From assembly GCA_039029395.1 (NCBI GenBank), contig JBCCGG010000014.1, positions 57,231 to 121,230 on the forward strand: a stretch of 64,000 bases of DNA, in the 5' to 3' direction. A program made the translations under genes and the position numbers. The stretch is from JBCCGG01 sp039029395. Lineage in GTDB: Bacteria > Pseudomonadota > Alphaproteobacteria > Kiloniellales > JAKSDN01. The notes under the pieces are model-generated. The model was not told the origin of the DNA, made no database searches, and saw only the letters and a program-made list of their open reading frames with translations. The number at the start of each line of letters is the position of its first letter. The stretch's first letter is position 1. Shown one piece after another: positions 15,842 to 25,091 of this stretch.

Positions 15842-16748
15842 GACCTCGGGCGACGCGCGCCTCTTCGAGCAGCCACTCCCGGAAGGCTGCGACCTTGGGC
15901 CGGTCGGCGCCGTCTTTCGCGCTCAGCAGATAGAAGGAGAACGTGAGCGGCGTGCTGAGGCGCGGGTCGAAGGGGCGCACCAACCGGCCGGCGGCGAGAT
16001 CGTCGGCCACCAGGATGTCGCCGGTCAGCGCCACGCCCTGGCCGTCGAGCGCGGCCTGGACCGCCATGTTCTCCATGGTGAAGTGCGGCCCGCGGGTCGG
16101 GTCGATGTGGTGCAAACCGGCCGCCAGCAGCCACATGCGCCAGCTCGCCTCGGCGTCCTTCCAGTCGATGTGCAGCAGAGTGTGGTGTTTCAGATCCTCG
16201 GGCCGGCGCAATGGATAGGCGCCTTTCATCAGGACGGGGCTGCAGACCGGTGTGTTGACCTGGCCGAACAACCAGTCGACCCGCACCCCGTGGTAGCCGC
16301 CAGGGCCGTAGCGCAGCGCCACGTCGGCATCGCCGCGCGCCAAGTCGACCCGACGGTCGGTGCCGTCGATGCGAATCTCGATGTCCGGATGCCGCGCACG
16401 GAAACGCTCGAGCCGGGGCACCAGCCACAAGGCGCCGAACGCGGGGCTGACGCTGATGGTCAGCACCCCGCTCTCGCGGTTGGCGCGCATCTGCTCGACT
16501 CCCTGGGCCAGCGTGTCGAAGCCCAGGCTAATCGTCGGCAAGGCCGCTTGGCCGGCATCGGTTAAGCGCAGCGCCCGGGTCAGGCGGCGGAACAGGGGCA
16601 CCTGAAGCAACTCCTCGAGCGCCTTGACCTGGTGACCGACCGCGGCCGGCGTGACGTTCAGCTCGGCCGCCGCCTTGGTGAAGCTGAGATGCCGGCCGGC
16701 CGATTCGAAGGCCTTGAGGGCGTTTAAGGGCGGAAGCGGGCGAGACAA
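15768..16748 (-). CDS. LysR family regulator, GcvA-like
   Basis: The 326-residue protein has the LysR winged helix (LNALKAFESAGRHLSFTKAAAELNVTPAAVGHQVKALE, split here only for description) and a GcvA-type effector domain. The start is TTG 16748 with no clear ribosome site. The last about 25 codons (PAAQPAEAPLGSGSNRR and on) extend past the usual family end and overlap the convergent cyclase gene by 74 bases. It is divergent from an EamA transporter across an AT-rich 165- to 250-base region, so that transporter is a likely target. Confidence 0.88.
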   Translation of the reverse strand: MSRPLPPLNALKAFESAGRHLSFTKAAAELNVTPAAVGHQVKALEELLQVPLFRRLTRALRLTDAGQAALPTISLGFDTLAQGVEQMRANRESGVLTISVSPAFGALWLVPRLERFRARHPDIEIRIDGTDRRVDLARGDADVALRYGPGGYHGVRVDWLFGQVNTPVCSPVLMKGAYPLRRPEDLKHHTLLHIDWKDAEASWRMWLLAAGLHHIDPTRGPHFTMENMAVQAALDGQGVALTGDILVADDLAAGRLVRPFDPRLSTPLTFSFYLLSAKDGADRPKVAAFREWLLEEARVARGLTPAAQPAEAPLGSGSNRRPASGS

Positions 16749-16997
16749 TTTTCTATAGCCGAATTTTTCTAGGATATGAGCCGAGATCTTCTCGTTTGTT
16801 GAATGATCTAGATATTCATATTCTAACTATTAATCAAGGTACTACTGTCTCTCTGCGGAACCTCGCAGGCAGCCTTTAAGTCAAATCAATCTAGATCATG
16901 AGCGTATCGACGAATGGTCGAATCGAACCCCTCGGGAGGCCCCCGTGAAGTTCAACCACCTGCGCGCCAACCTCGGCAGAGATTCACATACGCCGGC

Positions 16998-17846
16998 ATG
17001 GCTGAGCGCACTCAATCTGAGTACTTTGTCGGTGTCATTCTGGTCGCGATTGCGGCTGTGACCTACAGCACGGCGGGGTTGTTCACCAAGGGCGTTGCGG
17101 CCGGGTCGTGGGAGGTCATGTTCTGGAGAGGTTTTTTCGCTGCCGCGTTCACAACGCTCTGGATCATAAAAAGAGGCGCATTTCGACAGAACTTTTTTGC
17201 CATGGGTTACAGCGGATGGGCGGTCGCGGTGGTAGGCGCATTGGGTACGGCGGCGTTCATCCCGGCCTTCAAGCTCACATCGATCGCCAATGTTTCGCTG
17301 ATCTATGCGGTTTCTCCGCTTATCGCGGCGCTACTTGCATGGCTCTTCATTGGAGAACGAGTATCAGCACGGACGATGGTGGGATGCCTTTGCGCGCTTT
17401 TGGGCGTCGGCATCATCGTTTCGGGATCCCTTGGTCAAATCAGCCTCAACGGCGACGTGCTGGCCTTGTGGATGACCACCGCGATGGCCTCGATCATGGT
17501 CATCTACCGAAAGTATCCTGAAACGCCGGGGGCGGGCCCCGCGGCGCTCCAATCAATTCTCTTGCTGCCCTTCGCCGCGGTGTTCGGCGACCCGTTCGAT
17601 GTTGAACCTACGGAAATCTACATTCTGTCCGCATTCGGACTGCTGTTCGCCATCGCGTCGGTAACCTTGGCAGAAGGCGCCAAACGAATTCCATCTGGCC
17701 AGACCGCTCTCCTAAGTTCCTTGGAAACGCCGCTCGCACCGGCGTTCGCATTCCTTCTATTCGCGGAGATCCCCAACACAGCAACCTTTCTTGGCGGCAC
17801 GCTCGTGCTCTTCGCGGTGCTCTTAGCAATCAGAAACGATCCTTAG
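16998..17846 (+). CDS. EamA/DMT family transporter
   Basis: Ten membrane segments in two EamA repeats are visible (first from VILVAIAAVTYSTAGLFTKG, second from GDVLALWMTTAMASIMVIY). ALLSSLETPLAPAFAFLLF is the typical end-of-domain block. These proteins export metabolites or amino acid-like solutes. I chose ATG 16998 (MAERTQSEYF) close to the first membrane segment; a longer frame from ATG 16914 adds a 28-residue polar leader without family similarity. The gene is divergent from the GcvA-like regulator. Confidence 0.85.
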   Translation: MAERTQSEYFVGVILVAIAAVTYSTAGLFTKGVAAGSWEVMFWRGFFAAAFTTLWIIKRGAFRQNFFAMGYSGWAVAVVGALGTAAFIPAFKLTSIANVSLIYAVSPLIAALLAWLFIGERVSARTMVGCLCALLGVGIIVSGSLGQISLNGDVLALWMTTAMASIMVIYRKYPETPGAGPAALQSILLLPFAAVFGDPFDVEPTEIYILSAFGLLFAIASVTLAEGAKRIPSGQTALLSSLETPLAPAFAFLLFAEIPNTATFLGGTLVLFAVLLAIRNDP

Positions 17847-17921
17847 GCGCCTAAATGGTCTCCGAATTCTCCCGGCCGGTTCATCTGAAGTCGCCGTCCG
17901 GCGATGACCGCCCCTTCTTCC

Positions 17922-19220
17922 TCACGCCCCCGACTTGGCCGCATCGCCGGTGATCGCCCGGTCGCGAGTCTCGGGCATCATCATGGCAATGCCGATTGAG
18001 ACCGCCGCGACCGCCATGAGGTACCAGGCCGGCGAGGTCTTGTCGCCGGTCACCGAGATCAGCCAGGTCGCCAGGATCGGCGCCGTGCCGCCGAAGATCG
18101 CGAAGTTGAGATTGTAGCCGAGCGATAGCGCGGTCAGGCGCACCCGGGTCGGAAAAACCTCGACCAGAGTCGCCGGCACCGGCCCACTCCGCGCGGCCAC
18201 GAAGAGGCAGAAGCCGAGTTGGGCGCCCAACACCAAGGCGTACTCCCCGCCGCCCATGAGCTCCATCAGTGTGATGGAGAGCAGAAGAAACCCAAGGCTT
18301 CCGGCGATCAGCACGGGGCGTCGGCCGACCTTGTCGGAGAGCCACCCGAAGAACGGCAAGCAGAGCGTGACGAACGCCATGGAAATCGTCCCGATGCCCA
18401 GCGTCTTGGCGAGCGACAGACCGCTGAAGTGATGGATGTAGGTGGTGAAGAAGACAAAGAGGTAATACTGGCAGACCGCGTTGACCCAGAGCATTCCGAT
18501 CACGGTCACCAGGTTCTTCTTCTGGGTCTTGAGGGTATGGGCGACTGGGTTCTTGACCAGATGGCCGGCCTCCTTGGCGTCCTTGAAGGCCGGCGACTCC
18601 TCCATGGAGCGGCGCAGCCAGAGGCCGATCCCGCCAAGCACCAGGGACAGGAGGAAGGGCACCCGCCAGCCCCAGTCGTGCAGCTGCTCTTCGCTCAAGA
18701 GCACGGTCACGAGCGCCGCCGTCGCCGATCCGGCCAGGATGCCGATGAAGCAGCTGGTCATGCTCCAAGAGCCGAACAGCCCGCGGCGCGCCGGCGGCGC
18801 GTACTCCGAGAGATAGGAGATCGAGCTGGTGAACTCGCCACCGACCGCCAGGCCCTGGACCAGGCGCACCACGACCAGCAGGATCGGCGCCAGCACGCCC
18901 ACGGAATGGTAGGTCGGCAGAAGGCCGAGCGCCGCGGTCGGCAGGGACATTATGACGACCGAAAACAGCAAGGCATGGCGCCGGCCGATACGGTCGCCGA
19001 TGTGGCCGAACAGCGCGCCGCCGATCGGCCGCACCACGAAGCCCACGGCGAACACGCCGAAGGTCGCGAGGTAGGACGCCAGCTTGTCGTCGCTGGGAAA
19101 GAACAGGCTTGAGATGATTGGCGCAAAGTAGCCGTAGAGCGCGAAATCGAACCATTCGATGCCGTTGCCGTATGCGCCGGCAATGATCGATTTGAGCTGC
19201 TTGCGCTCGGCCAAGACCAC
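17922..19220 (-). CDS. MFS transporter, metabolite:H+ symporter (MHS) subfamily
   Basis: The 432-residue protein shows the MHS start AGAYGNGIEWFDFALYGYF, the loop motif GHIGDRIGRRHALL and RLVQGLAVGGEFTSS, and a second loop GWLSDKVGRRPVLI. These are features shared with ProP, KgtP and ShiA. It imports an organic acid, betaine or similar solute with protons. The start is GTG 19220. It converges on the EamA gene with 75 bases between the stops. Substrate is not predictable. Confidence 0.9.
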   Translation of the reverse strand: MVLAERKQLKSIIAGAYGNGIEWFDFALYGYFAPIISSLFFPSDDKLASYLATFGVFAVGFVVRPIGGALFGHIGDRIGRRHALLFSVVIMSLPTAALGLLPTYHSVGVLAPILLVVVRLVQGLAVGGEFTSSISYLSEYAPPARRGLFGSWSMTSCFIGILAGSATAALVTVLLSEEQLHDWGWRVPFLLSLVLGGIGLWLRRSMEESPAFKDAKEAGHLVKNPVAHTLKTQKKNLVTVIGMLWVNAVCQYYLFVFFTTYIHHFSGLSLAKTLGIGTISMAFVTLCLPFFGWLSDKVGRRPVLIAGSLGFLLLSITLMELMGGGEYALVLGAQLGFCLFVAARSGPVPATLVEVFPTRVRLTALSLGYNLNFAIFGGTAPILATWLISVTGDKTSPAWYLMAVAAVSIGIAMMMPETRDRAITGDAAKSGA

Positions 19221-19384
19221 CCCCTGATCCCCGCTCGGCCGCGCTTGGCTGGCCGAGGCGAGAGCATATCAGGTCCAGCCGATGCTTGGCAGTCTCAACG
19301 ACGGGCTTGCCAACGGCCCCGGAAGAGGGAAAGCTTGCGGGCTGACGCTTCCGTGCAAAGAACCCTCGAAGGGGGAGACCTAAG

Positions 19385-19669
19385 ATGAGCTCAAGCCTGG
19401 ATGCCTTGACCGCCGAGCGCGACCGCATCGAAAGCGAGATGGACAAGTTCGAGGAGGAGAAGGCCAGCCTGGAAAAGCAGGGTGCTGCTCTCGCCGAGCG
19501 CCGCGCCGCGGCGGAGAGCGCCGGCGACGACCTTTCCAAGCTCGACATCGAAGCCGAGCAGCTGGCCGAAGCCAAGCGCAAGAACGACCGCCAGCTCAGT
19601 CAAATTACAAAGCGCTTCAAAGACATCGAGGAAGAAATTGCCATGCTGCAGCAGAGCTCAATCGTGTAA
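19385..19669 (+). CDS. Small coiled-coil protein (94 aa)
   Basis: Nearly the whole protein is predicted as coiled coil, with heptads such as LTAERDRIESEMDKFEEEK and LAEAKRKNDRQLSQITKRF. There is no membrane segment or cysteine. GGGGGAG lies eight bases before ATG 19385. It stands alone between the MHS transporter (divergent) and a long gap. No family is recognised; a scaffold or nucleoid-type role is possible but unsupported. Confidence 0.7.
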   Translation: MSSSLDALTAERDRIESEMDKFEEEKASLEKQGAALAERRAAAESAGDDLSKLDIEAEQLAEAKRKNDRQLSQITKRFKDIEEEIAMLQQSSIV

Positions 19670-20022
19670 CCCAAGACGTTGATTGACGAGAAAATCATTT
19701 AATTTCAAATGATTGAAGATATTTTCTAAAACAATTTATCAGTTCGACGAGTACCCATACGCACCCTGTATTCCGTGGGCGTTTACCGGACCGAAAGCCT
19801 AATCTGGCAAGCTGATGGCTTCGCCAAGAAGGCGAAAGGCCCCGTGCGCAAGACGCCCCGCTTACTTCCGCTGGCAGGGTGCACGGGGCTTTCCACCCCT
19901 TGGCAGCCAGCGTGCGTTGCGGCCAAATTTCGCTCCGCCCAGCTGGGCTGGTCGTGATAGGTTCAACTCGCTCAAGAACGCCCATGGGTGCGCGACCTGG
20001 ACACAAACGGACGGCCACCGCG
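19670..20022 (+). other. Intergenic stretch with a structured segment
   Basis: No convincing coding frame is seen. Positions 19821-19835 form a TCGCC-AAGAA-GGCGA hairpin. Immediately after, GCCCCGTGC (19839-19847) pairs perfectly with GCACGGGGC (19881-19889), which is followed by TTT. This could be the terminator region of the coiled-coil gene or a small structured RNA. It matches no RNA class I know. Confidence 0.4.
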
Positions 20023-20595
20023 ATGATCTGGCATAGGGACCCGCGTCCGCGCACCAGCCGACCGACCGCCGGTCGCGTGCGACGGCTCATGGCCGCCGCT
20101 TTCTTGGCCGCCCTGATGACCGTTCCGGGGCTTGCCGCTGGCGCCGAGCTGCCGGCGCCGACCGGCAAGGTCGTGCTCAGCGTCACCGGCATGATTCGCC
20201 ACGCAAACGACCTCCTGGACGGCCGCCGGGCCGCCCACTTCGACCGCACCATGTTCGAGGCTCTGGGCGCCAGCGCGCTTAAGACCACCACCTTTTGGAC
20301 CAAGGGCGAGCATCTCTTCGAGGGCGTGGACGGGCGCGCGCTGTTGGACCGGGTCGGCGCACACGGCTCGCGCGCCTTGGCGACCGCGCTCAACGACTAT
20401 CAAGTCGAGATCCCACTCAGCGACTTCACCGATCACGCCGTGATGCTGGCCCTCAAGCAGGACGGGGAGTACCTGAAGATCCGCAACAAGGGGCCGATTT
20501 GGGTGATCTATCCGGCCGGGCAAACCGCCGGGCTGGCTGAGCGGGAGCTCCTGGCGCGCTCGGTCTGGCAGCTTCGGCATCTGGAGATCCAATGA
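20023..20595 (+). CDS. Secreted molybdopterin-oxidoreductase-like domain protein
   Basis: A basic leader and hydrophobic run (LMAAAFLAALMTVPGLAAGA) indicate export. The mature part, from LPAPTGKVVLSVTGMIRH through FDRTMFEALGASALKTTT and IWVIYPAG, resembles short periplasmic proteins with an oxidoreductase molybdopterin-binding-like fold that lack cofactor residues. The start is uncertain: ATG 20023 is chosen over ATG 19984. Its stop overlaps the start of the histidine kinase gene (ATGA), so it is probably the sensor partner or ligand-binding protein of that kinase. Confidence 0.7.
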   Translation: MIWHRDPRPRTSRPTAGRVRRLMAAAFLAALMTVPGLAAGAELPAPTGKVVLSVTGMIRHANDLLDGRRAAHFDRTMFEALGASALKTTTFWTKGEHLFEGVDGRALLDRVGAHGSRALATALNDYQVEIPLSDFTDHAVMLALKQDGEYLKIRNKGPIWVIYPAGQTAGLAERELLARSVWQLRHLEIQ

Positions 20596-22442
20596 TCGCG
20601 CGGCGCAGCAGCAAGCGCATGCTGGTGCTGGTCGCCACCCTGGCGGTCTTTCTGGTCAGCTTGATGATCACCTTCCAGCGCACTCGGGAGCTGGAGAACG
20701 ATGTCGCCTCGGCGGTCAACGCGGCGATCTGGACCCTGGCCCAGACCGAGATCGAATACTATCGCCTGCTCAACGCCCTGCAGGCATATCAGGCGGGCGA
20801 CCCGGCGGTCGACGGGGCGGCCGTGGCCGAGCGCTTCGAGATCTTCTGGAGCCGCGTGCCGGTGTTGATCGACGGACCCGAGGTCCGCCCCTTGCGCAAC
20901 ATCATCGACCTGGAGGCCCGGCTTGACCCGATCATGGAGACCCTGCGCCTGATCGAGCCCATGGTCTTCAGCCTGGCGCGCGACGACGAGCAGAGCTTCA
21001 CGGCGATCTACGACGCCCTCGCGCCGATGGGCCCAAGCTTGCACCAGCTGGTGGTCGACGCCCATTGGCAGCAGGACTGGCAGCGCATCTACCGGGCCGA
21101 CGAAGGCCAATCCTTGCGGCTTGAGCTGGCGGTCTCCTTCGCCGGCATCATCATGAGCGGCGGCATCCTGATTACCCTGTTGATTCGCGAGATCCGCGAG
21201 ACAGAGCGATTGCTGCGTCAATCGAACGAGACCGAGGCCGAACTGGTCAAGACCCGCAACGCGGCAGAGCAGGCCAACACAGCCAAGTCCCGCTTCTTGG
21301 CCGCCGCCAACCACGATCTGCGCCAGCCGCTCCAGGCGCTCAGTATGCTCCTTGCGATCTTGCAGCGGACCACCGACTGGCACCATCGCCGGGCGATCTA
21401 CGGCCAGATGACCAGCAAGCTCGAAACCATCGGCAACATGCTCAACGTGCTGCTAGACATCGGCAAGCTGGAGGAAGGTCGGGTCCAGGTCAACTTCAAG
21501 GATGTGCCGCTCGCCGAGCATCTCGCGCGGCTCGAGAACGAGTTCCGCCTACCGGCGGAAAAAGCCGGTCTGGAGCTGCGTTTCGTGCCGACCCGCACGG
21601 TGGTGCGCAGCGACCCGATCCTGCTTGAGCGGATCACCGCCAATCTGGTGTCCAATGCGGTGCGCTACACCAACCAAGGCAAGATCTTGGTCGGCTGCCG
21701 ACGCCGGGGCAACCGGGTGTGCCTGGAGATCTGGGACACCGGGCCCGGCATCGAGGCCGACAAGCTCTCCGAGATCTTCCAGGACTACACCCAGCTGGCC
21801 AATCCCTCGCGCGACCCGGCTCGGGGCCTCGGCCTCGGCCTTGCCATCGTCGAGCGCTTGGCCAAGCTGATGGAGCACAAGATCACTGTGCGCTCGACCC
21901 CGGGCAAGGGCTCGATGTTCGCGATCGAGCTGCCCTTCGTCCTGCGCAGCCAGCCCGAGCGCGTGACCCGGCCGGTGGCGCGCCAGGTCATCGACGTGCT
22001 CGACAAAGCCACAATCATCCTGATCGAGGACGACGAGACCATGCTGGCGACCGGCACCCGGCTGCTGCGCATGTGGGGCGCGCGGGTGATCTCCGGACCG
22101 AACAGCGAGACCGTGCTCGAGCGGCTGAAGGGCCAGCGTGCGCGGCCCGATATCGTGATCGCCGACTACCGCCTGGCCAACCGCCAAACCGGCCTGGAGA
22201 CGATCCAGGAGATCAAGGACTTCCTCGGGAGGGACATCCCCTCGATCGTCATGACCGGCGATACCGACCCCGAGGTCACCACCGAACTCGAGGCCTCGGG
22301 CAGCGCACTGGCCCACAAGCCGTTTAATCCGGTCGACCTGGAGGCGTTGATCGCCAAGCTGATCACGAGGAGCCCCTGCGTCCCGACGGCGCCCGCCGAT
22401 CACCAGGAGGCGAGCGCGGCCAAATCCAGGATTCGTTTGTAA
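20592..22442 (+). CDS. Hybrid sensor histidine kinase with C-terminal receiver
   Basis: The 616-residue protein has membrane segments at about 10-27 and 180-198 enclosing a periplasmic helical sensor. A HisKA block NHDLRQPLQAL follows with His241, then a HATPase with NLVSNAVRYT, DTGPGIE and GLGLGLAIV. The C-terminal receiver has phosphoacceptor Asp525 (IVIADYR) and lysine in AHKPFNP. The AANHDLRQPLQAL form is typical of hybrid kinases that pair with LuxR-type regulators. The only such regulator in the window is at 62210, which is not adjacent. It is coupled to the secreted protein just upstream. Confidence 0.92.
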   Translation: MIARRSSKRMLVLVATLAVFLVSLMITFQRTRELENDVASAVNAAIWTLAQTEIEYYRLLNALQAYQAGDPAVDGAAVAERFEIFWSRVPVLIDGPEVRPLRNIIDLEARLDPIMETLRLIEPMVFSLARDDEQSFTAIYDALAPMGPSLHQLVVDAHWQQDWQRIYRADEGQSLRLELAVSFAGIIMSGGILITLLIREIRETERLLRQSNETEAELVKTRNAAEQANTAKSRFLAAANHDLRQPLQALSMLLAILQRTTDWHHRRAIYGQMTSKLETIGNMLNVLLDIGKLEEGRVQVNFKDVPLAEHLARLENEFRLPAEKAGLELRFVPTRTVVRSDPILLERITANLVSNAVRYTNQGKILVGCRRRGNRVCLEIWDTGPGIEADKLSEIFQDYTQLANPSRDPARGLGLGLAIVERLAKLMEHKITVRSTPGKGSMFAIELPFVLRSQPERVTRPVARQVIDVLDKATIILIEDDETMLATGTRLLRMWGARVISGPNSETVLERLKGQRARPDIVIADYRLANRQTGLETIQEIKDFLGRDIPSIVMTGDTDPEVTTELEASGSALAHKPFNPVDLEALIAKLITRSPCVPTAPADHQEASAAKSRIRL

Positions 22443-22517
22443 CATCAAATACTTATCGCCAATTCCTTAAAACGCAATTCGCCATGGCTCGTGTGTCGAA
22501 AAGCGTCGGCCGGTGGA

Positions 22518-22546
22518 TTGACAGGGCCCGGCGCTTCGCCTATGTT
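22518..22546 (+). promoter_or_regulatory. rpmJ promoter
   Basis: TTGACA (22518-22523) is followed after exactly 17 bases by TATGTT (22541-22546). Transcription would start near 22553, leaving about 53 bases of leader before the L36 gene. This is one of the cleanest housekeeping-type promoters in the window. Confidence 0.7.
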
Positions 22547-22605
22547 CGCGCGCTTTCCGGCGGCGGCGCGAGAAGGCGCCGGAGCCGCCAAAGAGGATCG
22601 GGACC

Positions 22606-22731
22606 ATGAAAGTCGTAAACTCGCTTCGCACCGCCAAGCTGCGGGAAAAGGGATGTCGTCTGGTGCGCCGGCGCGGCCGCGTCTACGTCATTAACAAAAA
22701 GAACCCGCGCTTCAAGGCGCGCCAGGGCTGA
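22606..22731 (+). CDS. rpmJ: 50S ribosomal protein L36 (zinc-free form)
   Basis: The 41-residue product runs MKVVNSLRTAKLREKGC to FKARQG, matching the alphaproteobacterial L36 form. It has only one cysteine, so the zinc-binding set of the classical 37-38 residue L36 is absent (the C-minus type). L36 binds 23S rRNA in the large subunit. It stands alone with its own promoter, as usual for this form. Confidence 0.95.
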   Translation: MKVVNSLRTAKLREKGCRLVRRRGRVYVINKKNPRFKARQG

Positions 22732-22750
22732 ATCGGTCGGCAAGGCCAGA

Positions 22751-23719
22751 TCACATCATTCCCTGTTCGCTATAATAGCGCTTGGCGCCGTCGTGGAGCG
22801 GCGCGGAAAGCCCGGCCTTGAGCATCTGCTCGGGCTCTAGGTGGCGCAGCTCCGGATAAAGCGCCTTCAAGGTCGACAAGTTTTCGAACACCGTAGCGAC
22901 CAGATCGTAGACGGCCTCCTCCGGCACGTCGGACGAGCTGAACACGGTGATCGTCGAGCCGAAGGTCGGCACCGGCTCGTCGACGCCTTCATAGATCCCG
23001 CCCGGGATGGTCATGGGCGCGAGATAGGGCGTCTCCGCGATCACCTTGTCCAGCGCCGCGTCACTGATCGGGACAATCTCGGCATCGCAGATCCTGGTCA
23101 TCTGCTCGATCGTCGAATCCGGGTGGCCGACTTCATAGGTGACCGCTTCGACCCAGCCGTGGCAGAGCGCCATGGACTGCTCGCCGGCAGCCAGCTCCTC
23201 GGCCAGCTGAAAGTCCTGCTTGGTCCAGTCCTTGGCCGCCATCACTAGGTCCATGGTCGCGCGGTTCTCGCTATAGGGGCGGCCGATGTTGACACGCTTA
23301 CCCGCCAGGTCGTCTATACCCTCGATACCGGCATTGCGCTTGGCGAGCAGAGTAAACGGCCGGGTGTCGATCGAGAACAGGCTGCGGATCGGCTCGAAGT
23401 CGCTCGACATGAAACGTACCGGTCCGGTGCCGGTCACCGCGAAGTGTTGCCAGTCTGAGCGGGCGATGCCGATGTCGCCGGCGCCGTCGCGGATGTTAAC
23501 AAGGTTGGCGAAGGACTCCGCCGCGTCGCCGGCGGGGACCGGCGTGATCGTGCAGTCGAGCGAGTCGGCCTTGCGGTTGACCAGGGCGCAGAGCATCTGA
23601 CCGAGCTCATAGTACTTGCCGTCCTCGTCGCCGACGATAGCGAGCTCCTCGGCCGCCCGGCCAGGCGCGGCCGTCAGCAGCAGCGCGAGCGCGGGCACGA
23701 AAGCGATCATTGTTCTCAT
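22751..23719 (-). CDS. TAXI family TRAP transporter solute-binding protein
   Basis: After a signal peptide (MIAFVPALALLLTAAPGRA) the mature protein follows the TAXI pattern: KYYELGQMLCALVNRK, GAGDIGIARSDWQH, LAGKRVNIGRPYSENRATMDLV and the C-terminal AVYDLVATVFENL. TAXI proteins bind small organic acids such as glutamate for fused DctQM-type permeases. I chose ATG 23719 because AAGGAG lies nine bases upstream; the ATG nine bases earlier directly abuts that site. No permease gene is adjacent, so the partner is elsewhere in the genome. Confidence 0.88.
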   Translation of the reverse strand: MRTMIAFVPALALLLTAAPGRAAEELAIVGDEDGKYYELGQMLCALVNRKADSLDCTITPVPAGDAAESFANLVNIRDGAGDIGIARSDWQHFAVTGTGPVRFMSSDFEPIRSLFSIDTRPFTLLAKRNAGIEGIDDLAGKRVNIGRPYSENRATMDLVMAAKDWTKQDFQLAEELAAGEQSMALCHGWVEAVTYEVGHPDSTIEQMTRICDAEIVPISDAALDKVIAETPYLAPMTIPGGIYEGVDEPVPTFGSTITVFSSSDVPEEAVYDLVATVFENLSTLKALYPELRHLEPEQMLKAGLSAPLHDGAKRYYSEQGMM

Positions 23720-23877
23720 GTTTGACATCTCCTTGCGCTGGCCGCCTGCCTGGCCGGCATCCGTGGCACCCTGGAGCCCCGAAGCTCCGATCAACAAGGA
23801 CCGATGGTGATGCCATAATAGCGCGAATTGGCGGCCGCGGTCTATGATCGCGCGTCCGACCGCACCTTTGGAGTTCG

Positions 23878-25077
23878 ATGATGATGACTCTGCTCGCAGG
23901 CGCTCGCCCTGGCTTCATGGGTCTGGCCGCACTCGGGCTCCTGAGTATCGCCTGCGCCCAGGCGCCAGAACCGCCTCCGCCGCCAGTCAGCCCGCCGGCC
24001 GAGCGCGACGACGGTTGGCCGGTCGCGTCCTTGGGCGAGGCCGGATTCGACGAAGCGGCGATGGCCGCGCTGACCGACTCGATCCGCACTGGTGCGCTCT
24101 CCAACACCCACGCGCTTGTCATCGAGCATCGCGGTCGCCTGGTCTACGAAGCCTACTTCAAAGGCGAGGACGAGCGCTGGGGCAGACCTCTTGGGACGGT
24201 CAGATTCGACCAAGATACCCTTCACGACCTCCGCTCGGTGACCAAGAGCGTGACCTCCGCGCTACTGGGTATCGCGCTCGCCGATAATATCGACGAGTCT
24301 CTGAAGCGGCCGTTGATCGTGACCTTCGACGATTTGAAGGAGACCTTCGACGACGGCGCCGCGCAGGTCACACTGTATCATACGCTCACAATGACCGCGG
24401 GCCTCGAGTGGAACGAGATGTCCGTGCCCTATACCGACCCAAGTAACGACGAGATCCGCATGGTCTATGCCGAGGACCCGGTGGCGATGGTGCTGGCCCG
24501 CCCCTTGCGCGACCCGCCGGGCAGCGCCTGGTACTACAATGGCGGGCTGACCCAGGTCTTGGCCGGCGTTATCGAACGGCAGACCGGCCAGCCGATCGAC
24601 GCCTTCGCCGAGGACGCCTTGTTCGCACCCTTGGGAATCACCGACTATGAGTGGCTGGGCTCCCCGCTATGGGCCGAGGGCAGCTCGCCGAGCGCCGCTT
24701 CGGGATTGCGTCTGCGCGCCCGAGACCTCGCCAAGATTGGGTCTGTGATGCTGCACGACGGTGTTTGGCAGGGCCGCCAAGTAATCCCGGCTCGCTGGGT
24801 CGCGCTCTCGACCGAGCGCCACGTGGCGGAGATTCCTTGGAGCCCCTCGGGTGTCTATGGCTACGGCTTCATGTGGTACCCGGGGCGCAGCAAAGACGAG
24901 CGCGCCACCAGGATCGTCCGGGCGGCCGGCAACGGCGGCCAGCGGCTCTACATCCTGCCCGACGAGGGGATTGTGATTACGCTCTTCGCCGACCTCTACA
25001 ATCAGCGCAGCGACTGGATCGGCGAGCGTATACTGGGCGAAGTGCTTGCAGCCTACAGGCCAGCGTCAGAGCGCTGA
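23878..25077 (+). CDS. Serine hydrolase, class C beta-lactamase family, probable lipoprotein
   Basis: The N-terminus has a lipobox-like LSIAC (Cys26) followed by a proline-rich linker, so the enzyme is probably membrane-anchored in the periplasm. The active-site SxxK is SVTK (Ser120, Lys123), with the tyrosine motif in AWYYNGG. The family includes DD-peptidases, esterases and amide hydrolases, and a true beta-lactamase role is not implied. The start ATG 23878 follows TTTGGAG. The kinase gene follows 14 bases later, which suggests a shared transcript. Confidence 0.87.
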   Translation: MMMTLLAGARPGFMGLAALGLLSIACAQAPEPPPPPVSPPAERDDGWPVASLGEAGFDEAAMAALTDSIRTGALSNTHALVIEHRGRLVYEAYFKGEDERWGRPLGTVRFDQDTLHDLRSVTKSVTSALLGIALADNIDESLKRPLIVTFDDLKETFDDGAAQVTLYHTLTMTAGLEWNEMSVPYTDPSNDEIRMVYAEDPVAMVLARPLRDPPGSAWYYNGGLTQVLAGVIERQTGQPIDAFAEDALFAPLGITDYEWLGSPLWAEGSSPSAASGLRLRARDLAKIGSVMLHDGVWQGRQVIPARWVALSTERHVAEIPWSPSGVYGYGFMWYPGRSKDERATRIVRAAGNGGQRLYILPDEGIVITLFADLYNQRSDWIGERILGEVLAAYRPASER

Positions 25078-25091
25078 TCGGCTCTGAAACC

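Noticed and set aside
17881..19581. A 566-residue minus-strand frame over the MHS transporter
   Set aside because: It lies in a different frame from the twelve-segment transporter and has the composition of a GC-rich shadow.
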